From: Kordiimonadaceae bacterium UBA4441
GTDB taxonomy: Bacteria; Pseudomonadota; Alphaproteobacteria; Sphingomonadales; Emcibacteraceae
Direction: 5' to 3'
Length of the DNA: 29,034 bases
Assembly (NCBI GenBank): GCA_002390425.1
Contig: DGPL01000033.1
Coordinates: 114,103-143,136 of the forward strand
Part shown: positions 8,213 to 14,782 of the stretch, in pieces
How positions within the stretch are numbered: the first letter of the stretch is position 1
How the letters are laid out: every line of letters begins with the position of its first letter
Program-made: the position numbers and the translations under genes
The notes under the pieces: generated by a model
Seen by the model: the letters and a program-made list of their open reading frames with translations, nothing else
Database searches by the model: none
Told to the model about the DNA's origin: nothing

Positions 8213-9016
8213 TTACATAAAACTCGCTATAAATAAAATTGCCGGCGCAACAAACAAAATCCCATCAACACGGTCCATAACACCACCATGCCCAGGAATA
8301 ATTGAACCTGAATCTTTTACCGAATATCGTCTTTTTACAGCCGACACCGTTAAATCACCAATTTGGCTCAATATTGCTAAAGAACCACTCAATATTAGCA
8401 AAATTAAGGCATTCTCAAATATTGTTATATTCTGCACTTCTGCAAACATGTAAAAAACATATGCCAAAATCATTGCTGTAATCGTGCCACCAATTAATCC
8501 CGACCACGTTTTATTTGGGCTGATTTTTGGAGACATTTTTGGCCCACCGATTTTTTTACCAACGAAATATGCGCCAGTATCCATTCCCCAAATAAGTAAC
8601 ATCATCCAAAGCAATACCAGTGATCCAAAATTTTCCTGAATAAGCAAAACCGAATAAGAAGGAATAAAGGTATATAAAAAACCCAAAATCGCCCAAACTA
8701 TTTTTGCATTCACCAAATAAGCGACGGCGATGATAGAGACAATGCTGCTAACAAAAGCATACTCCATATATTGGCTACCCATTTTAAGCTGTAGCAATAA
8801 TAAAACAGTACAAATTGACTGAACGATAAAGAGGAGCGAAAATGGTTTCTTTTCACAAATACCATTCCACTCTGACAGAATTATCACAGACAGCAAAGAT
8901 ATCAGAATAAATAAAGGCAATCCACCAATCATGATGATGTAAATCGCTACCGGAAGCATTACAAGCGCCGATAAAACCCGGATCAATAGTTGGTTTTTTT
9001 TAGGGCCTTGCGCCAT
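8213..9016 (-). CDS. cdsA: Phosphatidate cytidylyltransferase
   Basis: CdsA converts phosphatidic acid and CTP to CDP-diacylglycerol, the common precursor of membrane phospholipids, in the inner membrane. The 267-residue protein is very hydrophobic, with about seven to eight membrane segments. Near its C-terminus it carries the CDP-diglyceride synthetase signature SAVKRRYSVKDSGSIIPG followed by HGGVMDRVDG. A second conserved stretch, SPNKTWSGLIGG, is also present. The ATG at 9016 overlaps the end of uppS by 17 bp, indicating translational coupling. The family length and position between uppS and dxr are both normal. Confidence 0.95.
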   Translation of the reverse strand: MAQGPKKNQLLIRVLSALVMLPVAIYIIMIGGLPLFILISLLSVIILSEWNGICEKKPFSLLFIVQSICTVLLLLQLKMGSQYMEYAFVSSIVSIIAVAYLVNAKIVWAILGFLYTFIPSYSVLLIQENFGSLVLLWMMLLIWGMDTGAYFVGKKIGGPKMSPKISPNKTWSGLIGGTITAMILAYVFYMFAEVQNITIFENALILLILSGSLAILSQIGDLTVSAVKRRYSVKDSGSIIPGHGGVMDRVDGILFVAPAILFIASFM

Positions 9017-9752
9017 AGCGTCTATCTCGTTTGTAATATTCGTCTATGGCATCACATAATTGTTTTCTTGAAAAATCAGGCCAAAAGACATCCTGAAATA
9101 CAAATTCGGCATACGCCGCTTGCCAAAGCATGAAATTACTAAGGCGTTGTTCGCCGCTGGTTCTAATTATTAAATCCGGCTCAGGAATTTCTCCAGTATA
9201 AAGATGACTTGCAAATAGTTTTTCATCAATATCTTCAACTTGTAAATCGCCAGATTTGACTTGCTCCGCAACTTGCTTTGTCGCATTGACTATCTCTTCT
9301 TGACCGCCATAATTTAACGCTAATGTCAAACGCAACTTATCATTATTTCTTGTTTTTTCTTCCGCCATATCAATTAGTGAAATTATATTTTTACTAAGGC
9401 GGTTTCTGCTTCCTATAAAACTAATCCGAATGTTCTTTTGGTGCAGCTCATCAATTTCTTTGGTTAAGTATATTTTCAGCAACCCCATTAAGTCACTGAC
9501 TTCTTCGAGAGGGCGGTTCCAGTTTTCCGATGAAAAAGCGTATAATGTCAGATACTTAATATCCAGATCACAGCAGGCCTCTACAATACCACGAACAGCA
9601 TCAGCCCCCTTTTTGTGCCCTGCAAATTTGGGAAGACGACGAGACTTTGCCCAGCGACCATTACCATCCATGATAATAGCCACATGCTGAAGCGGCAATC
9701 GATCCTCTTCAGTTTTCTGGTCAGCTTTTTGTTCGTCTTTTACCAATAACAT
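9000..9752 (-). CDS. uppS: Undecaprenyl diphosphate synthase
   Basis: UppS is the cytosolic cis-prenyltransferase that extends farnesyl diphosphate to C55 undecaprenyl diphosphate, the lipid carrier for peptidoglycan and other surface polymers. The 250-residue protein has the catalytic IMDGNGRWA motif (Asp29, equivalent to Asp26 of E. coli). It also has TLYAFSSENWNRP and the C-terminal signature DLIIRTSGEQRLSNFMLWQ followed by AYAEFVF. The ATG lies 6 bases after the frr stop, and the end overlaps cdsA. An N-terminal tail of about 20 charged residues precedes the conserved core, which is common in this family. Confidence 0.96.
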   Translation of the reverse strand: MLLVKDEQKADQKTEEDRLPLQHVAIIMDGNGRWAKSRRLPKFAGHKKGADAVRGIVEACCDLDIKYLTLYAFSSENWNRPLEEVSDLMGLLKIYLTKEIDELHQKNIRISFIGSRNRLSKNIISLIDMAEEKTRNNDKLRLTLALNYGGQEEIVNATKQVAEQVKSGDLQVEDIDEKLFASHLYTGEIPEPDLIIRTSGEQRLSNFMLWQAAYAEFVFQDVFWPDFSRKQLCDAIDEYYKRDRRYGARP

Positions 9753-9758
9753 TAAACA

Positions 9759-10319
9759 TTAAACCTGCATGATTTCTTCTTCTTTAACCGCAGTCACTTC
9801 ATCTATGTTTTTAACTGCTTCATCGGTTAGCTTTTGAACATCGTCTTCGTGCGCTTTTTGCTCGTCTTTACCGATATCACCATTCTTTTCCATCGTTTTA
9901 ATGGTTTCCATTCCGTCACGACGCACATTTCTAACTGCTACTTTGGCCTGCTCGGCATAATTTTTTGCGAGTTTGGTCAATTCAATGCGACGTTCTTCAT
10001 TAAGTTCCGGAATAGGAATTCTAAGAGTATCACCATCAACTACAGGGTTAAGACCAATACCTGAATTACGAATGGCTTTCTCCACCGATGAAACAAGGCC
10101 CTTATCCCAAACATGTACACTAATAAGTCGCGCTTCAGGTGTTGAAACCGTACCTACTTGAGCAATCGGCATTTGTGCCCCGTATGCGTCCACAACGACA
10201 GGGTCCAATAAATTTACGGAAGCTCGTCCAGTTCTAAGACCTTTAAATTCACTTTTCAGGCTTTCTAATGCACCATTCATGCGACGTTTAATATCTGATA
10301 GATCCAGTTCGGTTGACAT
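9759..10319 (-). CDS. frr: Ribosome recycling factor
   Basis: RRF works with EF-G to split the post-termination ribosome. The 186-residue protein has the standard length and two-domain layout. Conserved segments are FKGLRTGRAS near residue 30, the domain II region around YGAQMPIAQVGTVSTPEAR, and NEERRIELTKLAKNYAEQAKVAVRN in domain I. An AGGAG lies seven bases before the ATG. It sits between pyrH (63 bp upstream) and uppS (6 bp downstream), the usual order in bacteria. Confidence 0.97.
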   Translation of the reverse strand: MSTELDLSDIKRRMNGALESLKSEFKGLRTGRASVNLLDPVVVDAYGAQMPIAQVGTVSTPEARLISVHVWDKGLVSSVEKAIRNSGIGLNPVVDGDTLRIPIPELNEERRIELTKLAKNYAEQAKVAVRNVRRDGMETIKTMEKNGDIGKDEQKAHEDDVQKLTDEAVKNIDEVTAVKEEEIMQV

Positions 10320-10382
10320 TTAATCACTCCTGATTTTTATAATTAAATATAATATAGAATTATTTCCCTAAGATGAACAATA

Positions 10383-11105
10383 TTAAGCGTTGCAAATCTT
10401 AGTATGTGCCCCTTGCCCTTTCAAGACATTAGCAAAATTTCCATGCTCATGTATAGAAAAGACCAAAATAGGAATATCGTTTTCTCTAGCCAGTGAAATT
10501 GCTGATGCATCCATCACTTTTAAATCATTTTTCAAGACATCCATATATGTCAAAGTGTCATATTTGACGGCATTTGGATCTTTCTTAGGATCAGCATTAT
10601 AAACACCATCAACTTGTGTGCCTTTAAGGATGGCATCGCACCCCATTTCCGCTGCACGAAGTGCGGCGGCACTATCGGTTGTAAAGAATGGGTTTCCAGT
10701 TCCCGCGGCAAACACCACAACCCGCCCCTTTTCCATATGGCGAATGGCTTTACGGCGAATATAAGGTTCACAAACCGACGCTATTGGGAAGGCTGATTGT
10801 ACACGCGTATCAACACCATTCTGCTCTAGCGCATTTTGCATCGCGAGACTGTTCATCACAGTGGCGAGCATTCCCATATGATCGGCAGATGTTCTATCAA
10901 ACCCACTGGCAACCCCTGTTACACCACGAAAGATATTACCAGCACCAACCACAAGACACACTTGTGTGCCCATTTCTACGACCGCTTTAATTTCCTCAGC
11001 AACTCTTTTTACTACATCTGGCGATATTCCGTAATCCAGCTCTCCCATTAGAGCTTCCCCGGACAATTTAAGTAGCACACGTTTATACTGAGGTTCATTG
11101 GCCAT
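10383..11105 (-). CDS. pyrH: Uridylate kinase (UMP kinase)
   Basis: PyrH phosphorylates UMP to UDP in pyrimidine nucleotide synthesis; it is a cytosolic hexamer of the amino-acid-kinase fold. The 240-residue protein shows the P-loop-like KRVLLKLSGEAL, VVGAGNIFRG, the UMP-binding region DRTSADHMGMLATVMN, FAAGTGNPFFTTDSAAALRA and LKGTQVDGVYNADP, all diagnostic. GGAG lies eight bases before the ATG. It is separated from tsf by a 157-bp gap containing two inverted repeats, so it may have its own promoter or regulatory leader. Confidence 0.97.
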   Translation of the reverse strand: MANEPQYKRVLLKLSGEALMGELDYGISPDVVKRVAEEIKAVVEMGTQVCLVVGAGNIFRGVTGVASGFDRTSADHMGMLATVMNSLAMQNALEQNGVDTRVQSAFPIASVCEPYIRRKAIRHMEKGRVVVFAAGTGNPFFTTDSAAALRAAEMGCDAILKGTQVDGVYNADPKKDPNAVKYDTLTYMDVLKNDLKVMDASAISLARENDIPILVFSIHEHGNFANVLKGQGAHTKICNA

Positions 11106-11145
11106 AAAAACTTCTCCCTTTTTTAATTACAGTACTTTGCTCTTA

Positions 11146-11164
11146 AATGGACTATATGTCCATT
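11146..11164. repeat. Perfect dyad upstream of pyrH
   Basis: Arms AATGGAC and GTCCATT (7 bp each, perfect) flank the 5-base centre TATAT. The element lies about 40 bp upstream of the pyrH start codon. Its size and symmetry resemble an operator site, and the AT-rich centre could overlap a promoter -10 region. No regulator can be named from sequence alone. Confidence 0.45.
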
Positions 11165-11196
11165 ATGTTTTTAACTTTTTTCGGCGTAAAATACAG

Positions 11197-11249
11197 TTCG
11201 GGCCCAAATACGAAAAGCAGTAAATGCAGAGACGTAATTTGAGCCCGAA
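11197..11249. repeat. Long imperfect inverted repeat between tsf and pyrH
   Basis: On the plus strand, segments TTCGGGC, CAAAT and ACG (11197-11212) are matched in order by CGT, ATTTG and GCCCGAA (11233-11249), with one internal mismatch and one bulge. A loop of about 20 bases contains GCAGTAAATGC. It starts about 14 bases after the tsf stop on the minus strand. There is no run of T after it, so it is not a canonical terminator; it may be a processing or attenuation structure. Confidence 0.45.
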
Positions 11250-11262
11250 AAATAACTATTTA

Positions 11263-12186
11263 TTAGCTGTTCATTGCAGCAACTTCCGCCGCAAAGTCAT
11301 CTTCTACTTTTTCAATGCCTTCGCCAACTTCCATTCTAGTATAACCAGTAAGTTTAATATCAGTGCCAGCATCTTTTGCAGCATTTTCAATAACTTTTTT
11401 GATCTTTGTTTCACCATCAATCACAAATGTTTGCTCAACAAAAACAACTTCTTGATAGAACTTGTTCATGCGGCCAATGATCATTTTTTCAATGATGTTA
11501 TCCGGCTTACCTGATTCGCGCGCTTGCTCGATTAGAACAGTTTTTTCACGCTCAACGGCTGCGGGGTCCATTTCTTCAATTGTCATTGATTGCGGGTTTG
11601 TGGCCGCAACATGCATAGCAAGCTGTTTTCCGAGTGCTTCAAGAACGCCTGCATCTGCATCAGATTCAAGCGCAACCAGAACAGCCAACTTACCTTGGTT
11701 AGGGGCAACAGCATTATGAATATATGTTGAAACAACGCCATTTGGAACCGTAAGGCCAACTGAACGACGGAACGTCATATTTTCACCAATTGTACCAACA
11801 GCCTCTGTAATTTCAGCTTCAACTGACTGAGATGCACCAGGGAAAGTAGCAGCATTGGTGGCATCAAAATCCCCTGCATTTTCAAGTGCAACACCAGCAA
11901 CTGAATTCACAAGCGCTTGGAAACCTTCGTTTCGGGCAACAAAGTCAGTTTCTGAGTTAACTTCAACCGCAACAGCAGTCGCACCGTTTGATGCAACAGC
12001 CACAAGACCTTCTGCAGCCACACGGCCAGATTTTTTCTCAGCTTTTGCGATACCTTTTTGACGTAGCCAGTCCATTGACGCTTCGATGTCACCATCATTT
12101 TCGGCAAGGGCCTTTTTACAATCCATCATACCTGCGCCAGATTTGTCGCGCAGTTCTTTAACAAGAGCGGCAGTAATTTGAGCCAT
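11263..12186 (-). CDS. tsf: Elongation factor Ts
   Basis: EF-Ts exchanges GDP for GTP on EF-Tu. The 307-residue protein begins with the standard MAQITAALVKELRDKSG, followed by AGMMDCKKAL (UBA-like domain, residues 1-50). It then has the core with NSETDFVARNEGFQ and, later, MHVAATNPQ. Two adjacent ATGs exist (12189 and 12186). The second is chosen because AAGGA lies at the better seven-base spacing and the protein then starts like other family members. It follows rpsB by 37 bp, the conserved rpsB-tsf operon. Confidence 0.97.
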   Translation of the reverse strand: MAQITAALVKELRDKSGAGMMDCKKALAENDGDIEASMDWLRQKGIAKAEKKSGRVAAEGLVAVASNGATAVAVEVNSETDFVARNEGFQALVNSVAGVALENAGDFDATNAATFPGASQSVEAEITEAVGTIGENMTFRRSVGLTVPNGVVSTYIHNAVAPNQGKLAVLVALESDADAGVLEALGKQLAMHVAATNPQSMTIEEMDPAAVEREKTVLIEQARESGKPDNIIEKMIIGRMNKFYQEVVFVEQTFVIDGETKIKKVIENAAKDAGTDIKLTGYTRMEVGEGIEKVEDDFAAEVAAMNS

Positions 12187-12223
12187 CATTTCTTCCTTGT
12201 TTTAAAATCAATATTTACGAAGA

Positions 12224-13060
12224 TTATTCTTCAGTTTTCTCTTCTGATGCAGGAGTTTCCACAGGTGTTTCCTCAGCCGGAGCTTCTTCAGCAGGTGCTT
12301 CTTCCGCAGCAGCAGCCGGGATTTCTTCTACTGGTGCTTCCATCGCACCAACATCAACACCCTGTGAAGAAAGTTCTTGCTGGATACCTTCAAGAACAGA
12401 ATCTGCAATAAGATTACAATAAAGATCAATTGCACGTGTCGCATCATCGTTACCCGGGATTGGGAAATCGATATTTTCTGGATTACAGTTTGTATCCAAA
12501 ACAGCAACAACTGGAATACCAAGTTTCTTGGCTTCGGCAATTGCAAGTTCTTCTTTGTTTGTATCAATCACGAAAATAGCGCTTGGAATACCGCCCATTT
12601 CTTTAATACCACCAAGTGAACGTTCAAGCTTATCGCGCTCACGTGTCATTTGAAGCGTTTCTTTCTTCGTTAGGCCCGCAAGGTCACCAGAAAGTCTCTC
12701 ATCAAGAACGTTAAGACGTTTAATTGAGTTAGAGATTGTTTCCCAGTTCGTAAGCATACCACCTAACCAACGGTGGTTTACATAATATTGACCACAACGT
12801 TTCGCAGCTTCCGCAATTGGGCCAGACGCTTGACGTTTAGTACCAACGAATAAAACACGACCACCTGCTGCCGTAACGTCACGCACTTGCTCAAGCGCAC
12901 GGTGAAGTAATGGAACAGTGATTGATAAGTTAATGATATGTACTTTGTTACGTACACCAAAAATGTAATCACCCATACGTGGGTTCCAACGGTGTTTTTG
13001 GTGACCAAAGTGAACGCCAGCTTCCAAAAGCTCGCGCATAGTAAATGTAGGCATCGCCAT
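12224..13060 (-). CDS. rpsB: 30S ribosomal protein S2
   Basis: S2 is a primary component of the 30S subunit. The 278-residue protein starts MAMPTFTMRELLEAGVHFG and includes HQKHRWNPRM, FVGTKRQAS, YVNHRWLGGMLTN and a conserved FVIDTNKEELAIAEA. An AAGGA eight bases before 13060 fixes the start; the open frame continues about 40 codons upstream but has no S2 similarity there. The last ~40 residues are a low-complexity acidic tail of Ala, Glu and Pro (EEAPAEEAPAEE), a type of extension seen in alphaproteobacterial S2. The upstream leader is long and structured, consistent with the S2 feedback control known for rpsB-tsf in E. coli. Confidence 0.97.
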   Translation of the reverse strand: MAMPTFTMRELLEAGVHFGHQKHRWNPRMGDYIFGVRNKVHIINLSITVPLLHRALEQVRDVTAAGGRVLFVGTKRQASGPIAEAAKRCGQYYVNHRWLGGMLTNWETISNSIKRLNVLDERLSGDLAGLTKKETLQMTRERDKLERSLGGIKEMGGIPSAIFVIDTNKEELAIAEAKKLGIPVVAVLDTNCNPENIDFPIPGNDDATRAIDLYCNLIADSVLEGIQQELSSQGVDVGAMEAPVEEIPAAAAEEAPAEEAPAEETPVETPASEEKTEE

Positions 13061-13190
13061 AATAAAATTCCTTTTCCGGTTAATCCTCTGCAGGTGCTGA
13101 GTTCTTAAAGAACACCGGTGTGTCGATCCCAATATGTAGGGGATAAACAAATACCTGCATGTGAAAGTAAGCGGGTAATACACCCCTACA
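13061..13190 (-). promoter_or_regulatory. Structured leader of rpsB (candidate S2-responsive element)
   Basis: Reading the minus strand, four complementary relations are visible. TGTAGGGG (13190-13183) pairs with CCCCTACA (13142-13135). TGCAGGT (13159-13153), inside that loop, pairs with ACCTGCA (13095-13089) beyond it, which would make an H-type pseudoknot. ATCCC (13144-13140) can instead pair with GGGAT (13130-13126), and GTTC/GAAC (13113-13101) forms a small hairpin. The last elements lie just upstream of the AAGGA of rpsB. Autoregulation of rpsB by S2 through its leader is known in gammaproteobacteria; applying it here is inference. Confidence 0.5.
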
Positions 13191-13203
13191 ACCCAGATAT
13201 CAA
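13175..13203 (-). promoter_or_regulatory. Candidate rpsB promoter
   Basis: On the minus strand TTGATA (13203-13198) is followed after exactly 17 bases by TATTAC (13180-13175), then a C/G-rich start (CCGC). This resembles a sigma-70 type promoter with a GC-rich discriminator, as expected for a ribosomal protein gene. If used, transcription would begin near 13168, giving a leader of about 108 bases and leaving the 5' arm of the first stem untranscribed. The call rests on consensus only. Confidence 0.4.
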
Positions 13204-13319
13204 GGCTTTTTTTATGATTTTTGAAGAAAATAACGACTTTTTTTAAAAAAAAATTAAAACCCTAACTATTTTCAAATTACTACTCAGAATTTTACACAAT
13301 AGACTTTATTATAATAATA

Positions 13320-13970
13320 TTAGTTCATTCCTATTTTACCTATAATTTGCTTAAGATCAGGCTCTTCTATTATACAATTTTCAAAATTGTTAAAACGATA
13401 CAAGATTGATGACATTATTTTGTTTTGATTTTCTTTATTAATACTATCATTTACTAATCCTAAAATTACAGCTTCTAAACCAGCTTTTTGAAGATTTTCA
13501 TCATTCTCCCACTTAAAAAACTTATATTCGTTTATATATTCAATATAATCATGCTCCCCGTATTCTGACATTATGATATCAGTCATGATTTTATCATTTT
13601 CTATTTTATAATTACTATTAACAAGAATAGTTACCCTTAAAAGACACACACCAGTCTCATCACTAAACCCTGCCGAATAAGAAATATCGCCATTCCTATG
13701 CATTAAGAATAAGTCTAGGTTATCGAATCCTTTTACTGAGAGGATGTTATTAGCCCAATATTTGCCATCCGAAAAATTATTAAAGGCGAACTTATTACCT
13801 TTATATAAAGAAAGAGCGGCATCCCCTTTGCATACACCTAGTGGGCAATTTTTTTTATTACTTGAAGCCCTTTCTTGAGCCCCTGCATAATTAATTGAAA
13901 AACTAATGTAGATTAATTGAAATATTATCACTGTAATTTTGTAAAAAAATTTAAAAAAATTAAATCTCAT
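13320..13970 (-). CDS. Hypothetical secreted protein, AT-rich orphan
   Basis: I do not recognise this family. The 216-residue protein begins with a basic, Phe-rich signal peptide and a plausible cleavage after NYAGA (about residue 31). The mature part has four cysteines (42, 47, 109 and 199), including a CPLGVC pair, which could form two disulfides in the periplasm. No membrane segment or catalytic motif is visible. The ATG is preceded by an AGGGGG ribosome binding site, and the long open frame with a signal peptide supports a real gene. It is visibly richer in A+T than its neighbours, with many Asn, Lys, Ile and Phe codons. It sits between two conserved operons, suggesting a recent insertion or a fast-evolving lineage-specific gene. 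Confidence 0.65.
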   Translation of the reverse strand: MRFNFFKFFYKITVIIFQLIYISFSINYAGAQERASSNKKNCPLGVCKGDAALSLYKGNKFAFNNFSDGKYWANNILSVKGFDNLDLFLMHRNGDISYSAGFSDETGVCLLRVTILVNSNYKIENDKIMTDIIMSEYGEHDYIEYINEYKFFKWENDENLQKAGLEAVILGLVNDSINKENQNKIMSSILYRFNNFENCIIEEPDLKQIIGKIGMN

Positions 13971-14065
13971 AGATCCCCCTTAGTGTTTTAATTTGAAACG
14001 ATATCTTAGCTTAAACTTTTTTAGTTTCTATTTAAAGAACTGTCTTATAAATCAAATTTTACTCT

Positions 14066-14782
14066 TCAACCCAAATGTATCTTATCCTGATCCACTTCAC
14101 CGTATCCGGCAGCGGGATCAATGACACGTTTTCCGTCAATAATTTTTGGCTCAACGGTGATGATTTTGCGCGCTGCGGCTTTTCTAAATGCTTCATCGAC
14201 CGTTTTTGCTTCCGCCAGTAATTTTAAATTCATGATGGTCGGAAACATCATCAATTCACGTTTTTCTTTAATGAATTCTAGTGGGCTTACCCATTTTAAT
14301 TCAACAGCTTCTGTGCCATCTGGTGTCGCCACCTGCCCCATTGGTGCCCTCGCAAGGAAAAAGCGGGTATCAAAACGTTTCGGATATATGCGCGGCGTCA
14401 CCCATCGTGCGAATGGGACAATTTCATCCATATAAAAATGAATGTCCGCCTTTTTTATGATTTCTGAAAATGTGACTCTTCCATTTAACAAGCCATCACG
14501 GTAATCACCTGCGTTCGTATGATCACCGATAATCAAACCTGTTTCTTCAAATACTTCTCTAAACGCCGTATGGGTCAATTCGCTATAACCTGGTGGAAAT
14601 GATTTGATGTGTGATGATAATTGATAATCTTCTGGATCCGCTTTGCCGCCCGGAAAAACGTAAGCCCCACCCGCAAAGGCGATATCCTCATGGCGTTTCA
14701 CCATCAAAACCTCAAGCCCCTCTTCACCATCACTAATAATTAGGATTGAAGCCGAATCTATAAGAGGTGCAGAAGAATTCAT
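14066..14782 (-). CDS. NUDIX hydrolase (NUDT19-like, split Nudix box)
   Basis: A probable nucleoside-diphosphate-X hydrolase of 238 residues. The Nudix box is present but split. The Gly-rich start FPGGKADPED (Gly45, Gly46, Glu51) is separated by about 23 residues from FREVFEETGL (Arg75, Glu76, Glu79, Glu80). Such an insertion is characteristic of the NUDT19-like branch, which includes CoA diphosphatases, so the substrate may be a CoA derivative; that is inference. An N-terminal strand reading LEVLMVKRH is typical of the fold. The ATG follows the dnaE stop codon directly (TAAATG), so it is translationally coupled to dnaE and is the last gene of that operon. Confidence 0.82.
   Translation of the reverse strand: MNSSAPLIDSASILIISDGEEGLEVLMVKRHEDIAFAGGAYVFPGGKADPEDYQLSSHIKSFPPGYSELTHTAFREVFEETGLIIGDHTNAGDYRDGLLNGRVTFSEIIKKADIHFYMDEIVPFARWVTPRIYPKRFDTRFFLARAPMGQVATPDGTEAVELKWVSPLEFIKEKRELMMFPTIMNLKLLAEAKTVDEAFRKAAARKIITVEPKIIDGKRVIDPAAGYGEVDQDKIHLG

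Noticed and set aside
10688..10990. Plus-strand 100-codon frame opposite pyrH
   Set aside because: It is fully antisense to a strongly conserved gene, with no upstream signal; frames like this arise from codon bias of the true gene.
13061..13183. Longer N-terminal form of S2 starting at 13183
   Set aside because: The ribosome binding site and S2 similarity begin at 13060; the upstream part is the structured leader and has no similarity to S2.
13200..13319. Possible terminator in the A/T runs between the orphan gene and rpsB
   Set aside because: There are long T and A tracts but no GC-containing stem next to them.
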